A stretch of DNA of 64,000 nt. Origin: Clavibacter michiganensis. Its GTDB lineage: Bacteria; Actinomycetota; Actinomycetes; Actinomycetales; Microbacteriaceae. Positions 35,445-48,278 of the stretch are shown here, piece by piece. Both the position numbers and the translations under genes were made by a program. The stretch lies in NCBI RefSeq assembly GCF_016907085.1, contig NZ_JAFBBJ010000001.1, positions 2,170,001 to 2,234,000 of the forward strand, read 5' to 3'. The notes below the pieces were generated by a model. It was given only the letters and a program-made list of their open reading frames with translations. It was not told where the DNA came from and did not search any database. Within the stretch, counting starts at the first letter, position 1. Each line of letters opens with the position of its first letter.

Positions 35445-35756
35445 TTAGCCCTTTCCGTGGCTGGGTGCGACGACGAATCCGAGCCTCGTGCGTCGGTACT
35501 GCTGGACCCGGCGAGCGGGGACGTCGTCGATGCCGCCCTCCGCCCAGGGGTGGCACCGGCACACGCGCCACGCGGCGAGGAGGCCACCGTGGACGAGCCC
35601 GTGCTCCTGCACGGCCTCGAGGCCGTACGCGGAACAGGACGGGTAGTACCTGCAGACATCCCCGTAGAGAGGGGAGACCACGCGCCGGTAGAGGCTGATC
35701 ACGGCGATGGCGGCGTTCCGAGGCGCCAAGACGACGGAGGTCAGTGCCCTCTTCAT
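35445..35756 (-). CDS. yidD: Membrane protein insertion efficiency factor YidD
   Basis: 103 residues; overlaps the rnpA stop by 4 nt (ATGA). Signature SLYRRVVSPLYGDVCRYYPSCSAYGLEAVQEHGLVHGGLLAAWRVCRCHPWAEGG with the conserved cysteines CRYYPSCS and CRCHPW. It is a small amphipathic peripheral membrane protein that helps YidC. The C-terminus (RVQQYRRTRLGFVVAPSHGKG) is basic. Confidence 0.95.
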   Translation of the reverse strand: MKRALTSVVLAPRNAAIAVISLYRRVVSPLYGDVCRYYPSCSAYGLEAVQEHGLVHGGLLAAWRVCRCHPWAEGGIDDVPARRVQQYRRTRLGFVVAPSHGKG

Positions 35757-36094
35757 GTCGTCCTCACGGCCCGCGTCACGGCTGACGCCATCTCCTCCTG
35801 CAGGGTATCCCACGCTGTCCGCTCCATGCCTGGCAGTACGCGGATCACGATGGAGGTCCCCGGGGGCACCGAGTGGAGGAGACCGGCCGATACCGCCTTC
35901 AGGCGCCTTCGGACCAGGTTCCGGGTCACGGCGTTGCCGACCTTCTTCGACACGATGAACCCGAATCGGGTCGGAGCGTCGGAGGAACCGGCGAGTGCGG
36001 ACACGACCGCAGTTCCCGTGGTCGTCCGACGGCCCCGCCTGACGATGGTGCGGTAGTCCGCACCGCTCGTCACGCGGTTCCGTCGCGCGAGCAC
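35753..36094 (-). CDS. rnpA: Ribonuclease P protein component
   Basis: 113 residues from GTG 36094. MLARRNRVTSGADYRTIVRRGRRT opens the family; the RNR motif is RFGFIVSKKVGNAVTRNLVRRRLKAV. With the M1-like RNA it trims tRNA 5' ends. Directly follows rpmH by 3 bp, the near-universal arrangement, and overlaps yidD. Confidence 0.95.
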   Translation of the reverse strand: MLARRNRVTSGADYRTIVRRGRRTTTGTAVVSALAGSSDAPTRFGFIVSKKVGNAVTRNLVRRRLKAVSAGLLHSVPPGTSIVIRVLPGMERTAWDTLQEEMASAVTRAVRTT

Positions 36095-36097
36095 GTG

Positions 36098-36235
36098 CTA
36101 CGCGGAGAGCTCGGTGCGTCCCTTGCCACGGCGGGCGGCGAGGATGGCACGGCCGGCACGGGTGCGCATGCGGAGGCGGAAGCCGTGCTTCTTGGCCTTC
36201 TTGCGGTTGTTCGGCTGGAAGGTGCGCTTGCTCAC
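36098..36235 (-). CDS. rpmH: 50S ribosomal protein L34
   Basis: 45 residues, from GTG 36235: [45 protein letters not shown], here abbreviated by its key motifs TFQPNNRKK and HGFR-RM-TR-GR--L--RR-KGR. Shortest gene of the operon. Shine-Dalgarno GGAG eight bases upstream. First gene of rpmH-rnpA-yidD-yidC-jag. Confidence 0.96.
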   Translation of the reverse strand: MSKRTFQPNNRKKAKKHGFRLRMRTRAGRAILAARRGKGRTELSA

Positions 36236-36322
36236 GGTGAGTCTCCACTCAGGTTGGTCCACGGGGCCGACGAGTGCGGCTGGGAAGATGGGGCAGCCTC
36301 GAGGGGCTGGGTCAACTGCCTA

Positions 36323-36351
36323 AATCTACGGGCCGGGCGGCCTCCGGTCAA
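36323..36351 (-). promoter_or_regulatory. Housekeeping sigma promoter of the rpmH operon
   Basis: Minus strand: TTGACC (36351-36346), 17-base spacer, TAGATT (36328-36323). Close to the sigma-A consensus; leader of about 80 nt before the rpmH start at 36235. Confidence 0.75.
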
Positions 36352-36371
36352 ACCCGGGAGCGGGATCGTGA

Positions 36372-36380
36372 TTATCCACA
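36372..36380 (+). promoter_or_regulatory. DnaA box upstream of dnaA
   Basis: TTATCCACA, perfect consensus. Suggests DnaA autoregulation of the dnaA and/or rpmH promoters. Confidence 0.75.
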
Positions 36381-36515
36381 CTGACCGGCCATCCGCCGGT
36401 ATCGACATGCCGCCGTCGATAGGGTCGATTTGTCCTGATCTCCGACAGTGGCTACCGTGTGGCGTGGCCGCGACGCGTCGGGGATCGCCCGCGCGGTGCT
36501 GACGGCCCGTTCGCA

Positions 36516-36548
36516 CACAGGGTGGATAACCCTGTGAGTAACTATGCT
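36516..36548 (+). promoter_or_regulatory. Inverted repeat overlapping candidate dnaA promoter
   Basis: CACAGGGT (36516-36523), 5-nt loop, ACCCTGTG (36529-36536), followed at 36543-36548 by TATGCT, a plausible -10. The repeat would cover the -35 zone. Leader to the dnaA ATG would be about 160 nt. Confidence 0.45.
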
Positions 36549-36713
36549 GTCCGCGGTCGCGGTACCCGGATGGTCCGCACCCTCGGAGCCTCCGGGGACG
36601 GACGCCGCACGCACGACCGCGACGCCCTTCTAGCGTCGACAGCAGTCCGCGCACCGCGTGGCGGCCCCGGCATCAGCCGCGGGACCGAGCCCGGTGACGG
36701 CAGATGGGGAAAC

Positions 36714-38147
36714 ATGTCCGACCGCTCCGACCCGACGCACGCGATCTGGCAGAAGGTGCTCGCCGCCCTCACCGCGGACGACCGGATCACCCCGCAGCTG
36801 CACGGCTTCATCAGCCTGGTGGAGCCGAAGGGGGTGATGACCGGCACTCTCTACCTCGAGGTCCCCAACGACCTCACCCGCGGCATGCTGGAGCAGCGCA
36901 TCCGCGTGCCTCTCCTCAACGCCATCGGCTCGCTCGACGAGGCGGCGGGCGTGAGCAACTTCGCCATCGTCGTCAACCCCGAGATCGCGCAGGACGCCTT
37001 CGCCCAGCACCCCGAGCCGGCGACGGAGCAGCCGTACATCGAGACGCCGACCATCACGGCGCCCACCGACAACCCGGGGCTGCCGCCGTCACCATCCCGC
37101 GGCGACTCGCGCCTCAACCCGAAGTACGGCTTCGACACCTTCGTCATCGGCGGGTCCAACCGCTTCGCCCACGCCGCGGCCGTCGCCGTCGCCGAGGCGC
37201 CGGCCAAGGCCTACAACCCGCTCTTCATCTACGGCGACTCGGGCCTCGGCAAGACCCACCTCCTCCACGCCATCGGGCACTACGCGATCAGCCTCTACCC
37301 CGGGATCCGCGTGCGGTACGTGAGCTCCGAGGAGTTCACCAACGACTTCATCAACTCGATCGCGAACAACCGGTCGTCGCTGTTCCAGTCGCGCTACCGC
37401 GACAACGACATCCTGCTGATCGACGACATCCAGTTCCTCCAGGGCAAGGACTCCACGCAGGAGGCCTTCTTCCACACCTTCAACACGCTCCACGACCACA
37501 ACAAGCAGGTGGTCATCACGAGCGACCTCCCGCCGAAGCACCTCACGGGCTTCGAGGACCGGATGCGCTCGCGCTTCGAGTGGGGGCTCATCACCGACGT
37601 CCAGGCGCCCGACCTCGAGACGCGCATCGCGATCCTCCGCAAGAAGGCGCAGAGCGAGAAGCTGCAGGTGCCGGACGACATCCTCGAGTACATGGCCACC
37701 AAGGTCACCTCGAACATCCGGGAGCTCGAGGGCACCCTCATCCGCGTCACCGCGTTCGCGAGCCTCAACAAGACGCCGGTCGACCTCGCGCTCGTGCAGA
37801 CGGTCCTGAAGGACCTGATCACGCTCGACGAGGACAACGTCATCGCGCCGGTCGACATCATCAACCACACCGCGGCCTACTTCAAGCTCACGGTCGACGA
37901 CCTCTACGGCTCGTCCCGCTCGCAGGCCGTGGCCACCGCACGCCAGATCGCGATGTACCTCTGCCGTGAGCTGACCAACCTCTCACTGCCGAAGATCGGG
38001 CAGCTGTTCGGCAACCGCGACCACACGACGGTCATGTACGCCAACAAGAAGATCACCGAGCTCATGAAGGAGCGGCGCTCCATCTACAACCAGGTGACCG
38101 AGCTCACCAGCCGCATCAAGCAGAACCACCGCTACGGCAAGATGTGA
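36714..38147 (+). CDS. dnaA: Chromosomal replication initiator DnaA
   Basis: 477 residues from ATG 36714 (GGGGA eight bases upstream). Domain I 1-90 (IWQKVLAALTADDRITPQLHGFI...), a short Pro/Thr-rich domain II (about 95-130), AAA+ domain III with Walker A GDSGLGKT (174-181) and Walker B LLIDDIQF (234-241), and domain IV DNA-binding ending in the signature LPKIGQLFGNRDHTTVMYANKKI. Binds DnaA boxes and opens oriC, which lies just downstream. Domain II is short compared with Streptomyces. Ends with a strong terminator. Confidence 0.98.
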   Translation: MSDRSDPTHAIWQKVLAALTADDRITPQLHGFISLVEPKGVMTGTLYLEVPNDLTRGMLEQRIRVPLLNAIGSLDEAAGVSNFAIVVNPEIAQDAFAQHPEPATEQPYIETPTITAPTDNPGLPPSPSRGDSRLNPKYGFDTFVIGGSNRFAHAAAVAVAEAPAKAYNPLFIYGDSGLGKTHLLHAIGHYAISLYPGIRVRYVSSEEFTNDFINSIANNRSSLFQSRYRDNDILLIDDIQFLQGKDSTQEAFFHTFNTLHDHNKQVVITSDLPPKHLTGFEDRMRSRFEWGLITDVQAPDLETRIAILRKKAQSEKLQVPDDILEYMATKVTSNIRELEGTLIRVTAFASLNKTPVDLALVQTVLKDLITLDEDNVIAPVDIINHTAAYFKLTVDDLYGSSRSQAVATARQIAMYLCRELTNLSLPKIGQLFGNRDHTTVMYANKKITELMKERRSIYNQVTELTSRIKQNHRYGKM

Positions 38148-38181
38148 CGCCGTCCGCACGAGCCCCGGTGGCGCGTGCAGG

Positions 38182-38215
38182 AGAAGGGGTCGGACCACCA
38201 GGTCCGACCCCTTCT
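38182..38215 (+). terminator. Terminator after dnaA
   Basis: A 15-bp perfect stem AGAAGGGGTCGGACC / GGTCCGACCCCTTCT with an ACCA loop, 35 bp after the dnaA stop. It would shield oriC from dnaA transcription. Confidence 0.8.
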
Positions 38216-38328
38216 GCGCGTGCGGGAGGGAGCGGCCCGACGCCGCCCGGCCTCACCGGGACGCCTACCGAGCTCTGGGGGGCCTGCTCCGTGGCGGGGA
38301 GAGAACCTCGGAGGGGCTGGATCCGCCG

Positions 38329-38570
38329 TTCCCCACAGTGTGCACAGACTGTGGATAACTGTGGAGAACCGCCGGAGCCGATGTGGGTTCGAGGACCCGG
38401 CCTGTGGAACCGACGTCCTCGTGTCGTCGGCGTTCCGCCGAGTCCCCAGGCCGCTCCACACGCGTCCCACAACTTCCAGACGTGTAGTTCCCGCTCGATG
38501 ACAGGGACTCCGGGAGTTGTCCACAGATTCCACAGCGGTTAAGACTATTGATCCTTAAACCCTTCATTGG
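38329..38570. other. Replication origin oriC (DnaA boxes and AT-rich element)
   Basis: The dnaA-dnaN interval holds perfect boxes TGTGGATAA (38350, reverse of TTATCCACA) and TTGTCCACA (38517), near boxes TTCCCCACA (38329), TGTGGAGAA (38360), TGTGGAACC (38403), CGCTCCACA (38452) and GATTCCACA (38526), and right after them the most AT-rich stretch around, TTAAG...CTTAA (38539-38558), a likely unwinding element. Strong box to AT element distance is about 15 bp. Position between dnaA and dnaN is the standard actinobacterial origin. Confidence 0.88.
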
Positions 38571-38678
38571 ATGTCGCCCAAGAACCTGAGGGTGTGGAGG
38601 GATCGACGGTCGTGGGGTCCCCCGTCGGCACGGCTAGCATTGACCGACAAATCTTCCGCTCATCGAGGGGTCCACAAC

Positions 38679-39830
38679 GTGAAGTTCCAAGTCAACAGGG
38701 ACGTCTTCAGCGAGGCGGTGTCCTTCGCCGTCAAGCTCCTGCCGCAGCGCACGACCCTCCCGATCCTGAGCGGGGTGCTCATCGAGGCGACCGAGGACGG
38801 ACTGACGCTGTCGTCGTTCGACTACGAGGTCTCGGCACGCACGCAGATCCAGGCGGAGATCGAGGAGGCCGGTCGCGTGCTGGTCTCCGGTCGCCTGCTC
38901 GCCGACATCGCGAACCGCCTCCCGAACGCGCCGGTGCGGTTCACCACCGAGGACTCCAAGATCACCGTCTCGTGCGGATCCGCCCACTTCACGCTCCTGA
39001 GCATGCCCGTCGAGGAGTACCCGACGCTGCCGCAGATCTCGGAGCAGTCCGGCCTCCTGCCCGCCGAGCAGTTCGCCGCAGCGGTCTCGCAGGTCGCGGT
39101 CGCCGCATCGCGGGACGACGTCACGCCCGTCATCACCGGCGTGCAGCTCGAAGTGGGGGAGACCAGCCTCGGCCTCATCGCCACCGACCGCTACCGGGTG
39201 GCCGTGCGCGAGATCGACTGGGACGGCGGCGACTCCACGACCGACGGCACGAGCCGCACCGCACTCGTGCCCGCCCGCACCCTGCAGGAGATCGGGAAGA
39301 CCTTCGGGCACAGCGGGACCATCTCGGTCGCCATCACGGACACCGACGACCGCCAGCTCATCGCGTTCAGCGCCGACAGGAAGACCGTCACGTCCCTGCT
39401 GATCCGCGGCAACTTCCCGCCGGTCAAGCGCCTCTTCCCCGAGACGGTCGACAACTACGCCGTCATCAACACGGCCGACCTCATCGAGGCGACGCGACGC
39501 GTCCAGCTGGTCCTCGAGCGCGAGGCGGCCCTGCGCTTCACCTTCACCATCGACGGCCTCACCCTGGAGGCCATCGGCTCCGAGCACGCGCAGGCATCGG
39601 AGAGCATCGACGCCCTCCTGACGGGCGTCGACACCGTGGTGTCGCTGAAGCCCCAGTTCCTGCTGGACGGCCTCGGCGCCGTCCACTCCGAGTTCGTCCG
39701 CCTCTCGTTCACGAAGACGGACAACCCCAACAAGCCCGGCCCCGTGCTCATCACGAGCCAGTCCTCCAAGGACCAGGCCGGCGCTGACAACTACCGGTAC
39801 CTGCTGCAGCCGAACCTGCTGCTGCGCTAG
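38679..39830 (+). CDS. dnaN: DNA polymerase III beta sliding clamp
   Basis: 383 residues from GTG 38679 with GAGGGG eight bases upstream. KFQVNRDVFSEAVSFAVKLLPQRTTLPILSGVLIEA is the N-terminal clamp domain; domain three ends with the conserved YRYLLQPNLLLR where clamps usually have the ...Y-LMP-R-L C-terminal pattern. LIRGNFPPVKRLFPE is also typical. It forms the dimeric ring for polymerase, MutS and other partners; in actinobacteria it is the griselimycin target. Confidence 0.97.
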   Translation: MKFQVNRDVFSEAVSFAVKLLPQRTTLPILSGVLIEATEDGLTLSSFDYEVSARTQIQAEIEEAGRVLVSGRLLADIANRLPNAPVRFTTEDSKITVSCGSAHFTLLSMPVEEYPTLPQISEQSGLLPAEQFAAAVSQVAVAASRDDVTPVITGVQLEVGETSLGLIATDRYRVAVREIDWDGGDSTTDGTSRTALVPARTLQEIGKTFGHSGTISVAITDTDDRQLIAFSADRKTVTSLLIRGNFPPVKRLFPETVDNYAVINTADLIEATRRVQLVLEREAALRFTFTIDGLTLEAIGSEHAQASESIDALLTGVDTVVSLKPQFLLDGLGAVHSEFVRLSFTKTDNPNKPGPVLITSQSSKDQAGADNYRYLLQPNLLLR

Positions 39831-39850
39831 ACCGCGATCAAGGAGAGAAC

Positions 39851-40738
39851 ATGCACATCGGACTCGTCGGACTCGGCAAGATGGGCGCCCGCATGCGCGC
39901 GCGCCTCGAGGCGAACGGCATCGAGGTGACCGGCTACGACACCAACCCCGACGTCTCCGACGTGGCCACCCTCGACGACCTCGCCGCCGCGCTGCCCACG
40001 CCGCGCCTCGTCTGGGTCATGGTCCCGGCCGGCACGGTCACGCAGAACGTCGTGGGCGACCTCGCCCGAATCCTGGAGCCCGGCGACCTCGTGATCGACG
40101 GCGGCAACTCCAAGTTCACCGACGACTTCGCGCACGCGGGGCTGCTCAAGGACAAGGGCATCGACTTCGTCGACGCCGGCGTCTCGGGCGGCGTCTGGGG
40201 CCTCGAGAACGGCTACGGCCTCATGGTCGGCGGACCCGTCGAGCAGGTCCAGCGCGCGATGCCCGTCTTCGACGCGCTCCGTCCCGAGGGGCCCCGCGAG
40301 GAGGGCTTCGTCCACGTCGGCGACTCCGGCGCGGGTCACTACGCGAAGATGGTCCACAACGGCATCGAGTACGCCATGATGCAGTCGTTCGCCGAGGGCT
40401 ACGAGCTCCTCGCGGCGCGCACGGACATCATCAAGGACGTCACGGGCACGTTCGAGGCGTGGCAGCGCGGCACGGTCGTCCGCTCCTGGCTGCTCGAGCT
40501 CCTGGTCAAGGCGCTCAAGGAGGACCCGGGCTTCGAGGACATCGAGGGCTTCGTGCAGGACTCCGGCGAGGGCCGGTGGACCATCGAGGAGGCGCTCGAC
40601 AACGCGGTCCCCATGCCCGCCATCAGCGCGTCGATCTTCGCGCGCTTCTCCTCCCGCCAGGAGGACTCCCCTGCCATGAAGGCCGTCGCGGCGCTGCGCA
40701 ACCAGTTCGGCGGCCACTCGGTGCAGAAGAAGTCCTGA
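39851..40738 (+). CDS. gnd: 6-phosphogluconate dehydrogenase, decarboxylating (short type)
   Basis: 295 residues. N-terminal Rossmann motif GLVGLGKMGARMRARLEANG, then WVMVPAGTVTQNVV, DLVIDGGNSKFTDDF, DAGVSGGVWGLENGYGLMVGG (substrate loop) and HVGDSGAGHYAKMVHNGIEYAMMQSFAEGYEL with the catalytic lysine. It lacks the long C-terminal tail of the 470-residue enzyme, so it is the roughly 300-residue form, common between dnaN and recF in actinobacteria and often NAD-linked. Oxidises 6-phosphogluconate to ribulose-5-phosphate. AAGGAGAG Shine-Dalgarno. Confidence 0.93.
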   Translation: MHIGLVGLGKMGARMRARLEANGIEVTGYDTNPDVSDVATLDDLAAALPTPRLVWVMVPAGTVTQNVVGDLARILEPGDLVIDGGNSKFTDDFAHAGLLKDKGIDFVDAGVSGGVWGLENGYGLMVGGPVEQVQRAMPVFDALRPEGPREEGFVHVGDSGAGHYAKMVHNGIEYAMMQSFAEGYELLAARTDIIKDVTGTFEAWQRGTVVRSWLLELLVKALKEDPGFEDIEGFVQDSGEGRWTIEEALDNAVPMPAISASIFARFSSRQEDSPAMKAVAALRNQFGGHSVQKKS

Positions 40739-40745
40739 CCACCGG

Positions 40746-41960
40746 ATGATCGTCCGTCACCTCTCCCTGGGTGACTTCCGCAACTACACCCGCGCGGACG
40801 TCGCGCTCCTGCCCGGTGCCACCCTGTTCGTGGGGAGCAACGGGCAGGGCAAGACGAACCTGGTGGAGGCGCTGGGCTTCCTGAGCACGCTCGGGTCGCA
40901 CCGCGTCTCCACCGACCAGGCCCTCATCCGGCAGGGCGCGGAGTCGGCCGTGATCCGGGCTCTGCTGCAGCACGCGGGCCGCGAGCTCCGGGTCGAGGTG
41001 CAGATCAACCGCTCATCGGCGAACCGCGCGCAGGTCAACGGCACGGCGACCAAGCCGCGTGAGCTGCCGCGGTACTTCTCGAGCGTGCTGTTCGCACCGG
41101 AGGACCTGGCGCTCGTCCGCGGCGATCCGTCGGGTCGGCGCCGGCTGCTCGACCAGCTGCTCGTGCTGCGCACGCCTCGGCTCGCCGGAGTCCTGTCGGA
41201 CTACGACCGGGCCTTGAAGCAGCGCAACACCCTGCTCAAGTCGGCCCGGGCTCGGGGGATGAAGGCCGACCAGCTGGGCACGCTCGACATCTGGGATGAG
41301 CGTCTCGTCGCCATCGGCTCGCAGATCATCGCGGCGCGCGGTGCTCTGGTCGAGGCGCTGCAGCCGGAGCTGGCGCGCGCGTACCTGGCCGTGGCGGGAT
41401 CCGACCACGGGCCGTCGGCGCGTCCGGAGCTGAGCATCCTCGCGGACGACCCGGGGGAGGACGACGTCGCGGATGAGACCGGCGCGCGCGACGGCGGTCG
41501 CTTCACGCGGACCGAGGACGTCGTGCCCGTCTTCACCGCCGCCATCGCCCGGATGCGGCCCCGCGAGCTCGAACGGGGGCTGACCCTGGTGGGCCCGCAT
41601 CGCGACGACGTCCTGTTCCGGCTTAACGGGTTACCCGCGAAGGGCTATGCCAGTCACGGCGAGTCGTGGTCGTTCGCCCTGGCGCTGAAGCTCGCGTCGG
41701 CCGAGCTGCTGCGACGCGACTCGCAGACGGGGGACCCCGTGCTGATCCTCGACGACGTGTTCGCCGAGCTCGACCAGGCCAGGCGCGGGCGCCTCGCGGA
41801 GGCCGTCACCGGCTTCGAGCAGGTGCTCATCACCGCTGCCGTCTTCGAGGACGTGCCCGACCACCTGGCGGCGAACGCCGTGCACATCCGCGCCGGCGAG
41901 ATCGTCGACGCGCCGGCGCCGGCGCCGGCGACCGCCGACAAGGACGGGGGAGCGGCGTGA
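40746..41960 (+). CDS. recF: DNA replication and repair protein RecF
   Basis: 404 residues. MIVRHLSLGDFRNYTRADVALLPGATLFVGSNGQGKTNLVEAL contains Walker A GSNGQGKT (30-37); LTLVGPHRDDVLF and PVLILDDVFAELDQARR (signature and Walker B) are near the C-terminus. An SMC-like ATPase helping RecA loading at gaps. Starts 7 bp after gnd and its TGA overlaps the next gene (GTGA). Confidence 0.95.
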   Translation: MIVRHLSLGDFRNYTRADVALLPGATLFVGSNGQGKTNLVEALGFLSTLGSHRVSTDQALIRQGAESAVIRALLQHAGRELRVEVQINRSSANRAQVNGTATKPRELPRYFSSVLFAPEDLALVRGDPSGRRRLLDQLLVLRTPRLAGVLSDYDRALKQRNTLLKSARARGMKADQLGTLDIWDERLVAIGSQIIAARGALVEALQPELARAYLAVAGSDHGPSARPELSILADDPGEDDVADETGARDGGRFTRTEDVVPVFTAAIARMRPRELERGLTLVGPHRDDVLFRLNGLPAKGYASHGESWSFALALKLASAELLRRDSQTGDPVLILDDVFAELDQARRGRLAEAVTGFEQVLITAAVFEDVPDHLAANAVHIRAGEIVDAPAPAPATADKDGGAA

Positions 41961-42469
41961 TCCCCCGCGCCGCCGACGGCGGTCCGCTGCCCGAGTCGGA
42001 GGCGGTGGCCGTCTACCGACGTTTCCGCCGGGTGTTCGGCGACGCGTCGGTGCGGTCGCCGTCCGCGCGGAAGCGCCGCGAGCAGAAGGCGGGCAGCTCC
42101 CCGTTCCAGCCCGGACGGGATCCCGACTCGCTCGGGAACGTGATGGACTCGCTCACCTCGCGCATGGGATGGACGTCATCGCTGTCGCAGGCCGAGCTCA
42201 TGGCGGCGTGGACGACGATCGCCGGCGAGGAGACCGCCGTGCACTCGTCGCCGGTGGGCATCGAGGACGGCCTCCTCACGGTCGAATGCGAGTCCACGGC
42301 ATGGGCGACGCAGCTCCGGCTCATGCGCGTGGAGATCACGACGCGCATCGCCGAGCGCTTCCCCGACGCGGGCATCAGGTCGATCCGCTTCCAGGGGCCG
42401 AACGCCCCGTCCTGGAAAAAGGGTCCCAGGTCGATCCCAGGGCGGGGCCCGCGCGATACCTACGGCTAG
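41957..42469 (+). CDS. dciA: DUF721 protein, DciA-type helicase loader
   Basis: 170 residues from GTG 41957, overlapping recF by 4 nt. N-terminal charged region (ARKRREQKAGSSPFQPGRDPDSLGNVMDSL), then the DUF721 domain LSQAELMAAWTTIAGEETAVHSSPVGIEDGLLTVECESTAWATQLRLMRVEITTRIAERFPDAGIRSIRFQGPN. DciA is the ancestral bacterial partner that loads DnaB; dnaB is present at 17270. The KKGPRSIPGRGPRDTYG tail is typical of the recF-gyrB DUF721 of actinobacteria. Confidence 0.88.
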   Translation: MIPRAADGGPLPESEAVAVYRRFRRVFGDASVRSPSARKRREQKAGSSPFQPGRDPDSLGNVMDSLTSRMGWTSSLSQAELMAAWTTIAGEETAVHSSPVGIEDGLLTVECESTAWATQLRLMRVEITTRIAERFPDAGIRSIRFQGPNAPSWKKGPRSIPGRGPRDTYG

Positions 42470-42545
42470 GGAGGCGAATCAGGTCACCCCCGCCGCGAAA
42501 GCGCCGCAGCGGGCCGGATAGGAGGTGCGGAGCCTACTACTGCGA

Positions 42546-44703
<2,158 letters not shown>

Positions 44704-44785
44704 TCGACCGGGCGGCGGCACGGCCCGATGCCGACCGCCGCCCCACGCCGACCCCACGATCCACCGACCTCTGAACGGGACCTCC

Positions 44786-47465
<2,680 letters not shown>

Positions 47466-47473
<8 letters not shown>

Positions 47474-47873
47474 TGTCGCCGAGAAGCTCGCGAAGAAGTC
47501 GTCGCGGGCCACCACCACCAAGCAGGTGCGGCTCAAGCTCGTGTACGTCGACTTCTGGTCGGCGCTGAAGCTCGCGTTCCTCTTCTCCGTGGTGCTCGGC
47601 ATCATCACGGTCGTCGCGACGTTCCTCATCTACGTCGTCCTGCAGACCACGAACGTGTTCGGCACGGTCGACCAGCTGTTCCAGGAGGTCTCCGGATCCG
47701 CGGACTTCTCCCTCCAGGACGTCTTCGGCCTGGGCCAGGTGCTCGGGTTCGCGATCGTCGTCGCCGTCCTCAACATCGTCGTCGGCACCGTGCTCGGCGC
47801 CGTGGCCGCGCTGCTCTACAACCTGAGCGTGCGCATCACGGGCGGCGTCCTCGTCGGCTTCACCAACGCGTAG
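47466..47873 (+). CDS. DUF3566 membrane protein
   Basis: 135 residues, ATG at 47466 inside the gyrA end. N-terminal basic region, then [36 protein letters not shown] and [41 protein letters not shown]: two membrane hairpins, with a [12 protein letters not shown] motif typical of DUF3566, always after gyrA in actinobacteria. Function unknown; the mycobacterial relative affects envelope growth in some reports, which I have not verified. Confidence 0.85.
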
Positions 47874-47887
47874 CCGATTGGGAGAAA

Positions 47888-47919
47888 CGGGCAGGCGTAC
47901 GGTAACGTGTACCTGCCCG
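47888..47919 (+). terminator. Possible hairpin before tRNA-Ile
   Basis: CGGGCAGG (47888) pairs with CCTGCCCG (47912); GTAC pairs inside. Could terminate the gyrBA-DUF3566 unit or belong to the tRNA promoter region. It ends 2 bp before the tRNA. Confidence 0.45.
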
Positions 47920-47921
47920 AT

Positions 47922-47995
47922 GGGGATATAGCTCAGTTGGTTAGAGCGCTTCACTGATAATGAAGAGGTCCCAGGTTCAAATCCTGGTATCCCCA
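47922..47995 (+). tRNA. tRNA-Ile (anticodon GAU)
   Basis: Cloverleaf: acceptor GGGGATA with TATCCCC, D arm AGCTCAGTTGGTTAGAGC, anticodon arm CTTCACTGATAATGAAG with GAT at 47956-47958, T arm with GGTTCAAATCC. Encoded CCA follows (47996-47998). In most actinobacteria this pairs with tRNA-Ala near gyrA. Confidence 0.97.
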
Positions 47996-48001
47996 CCAAC
48001 A

Positions 48002-48026
48002 CCCCCGGATCCGCACGATCCGGGGG
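48002..48026 (+). terminator. Terminator after tRNA-Ile
   Basis: CCCCCGGATC / GATCCGGGGG perfect 10-bp stem, 5-nt loop. Confidence 0.65.
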
Positions 48027-48078
48027 CATGGCGGGAAGCGAGTCGGGAGACCGCAGGGCGGTCCGAGGCTCGCCGATC

Positions 48079-48151
48079 GGGGTCATAGCTCAATTGGTAG
48101 AGCGCCTGCTTTGCAAGCAGGAGGTCCGGGGTTCGATTCCCCGTGACTCCA
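48079..48151 (+). tRNA. tRNA-Ala (anticodon UGC)
   Basis: Acceptor GGGGTCA with TGACTCC gives the identity pair G3-U70; D arm AGCTCAATTGGTAGAGC; anticodon loop TTTGCAA with TGC at 48112-48114; T arm GGGTTCGATTCC. Discriminator A at 48151. No CCA is encoded (CAT follows). Confidence 0.97.
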
Positions 48152-48209
48152 CATCTCGCCCGTCTCCGGGTTCCTCCGGCTCGTCTCGCGGAGGGCGCGT
48201 CCGACCGGA

Positions 48210-48251
48210 CGACGAAGGCCCGGCCACCTCTCGGTGTCCGGGCCTTCGTCG
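48210..48251. terminator. Bidirectional terminator between tRNA-Ala and the membrane-anchored helical protein
   Basis: CGACGAAGGCCCGG (48210-48223) with CCGGGCCTTCGTCG (48238-48251): 14-bp perfect stem. Confidence 0.75.
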
Positions 48252-48278
48252 GATCGCGGCGCGATCGAGGAGCGGCGA

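Larger units (their letters stand above)
36236..36713. other. rpmH-dnaA intergenic regulatory region
   Basis: 478 bp, divergent promoters. Holds the rpmH promoter (36323-36351), a perfect DnaA box TTATCCACA (36372-36380), an inverted repeat CACAGGGT/ACCCTGTG (36516-36536) that includes a GGTGGATAA half-box, and a TATGCT -10-like hexamer at 36543 facing dnaA. No gene is seen. Confidence 0.75.
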
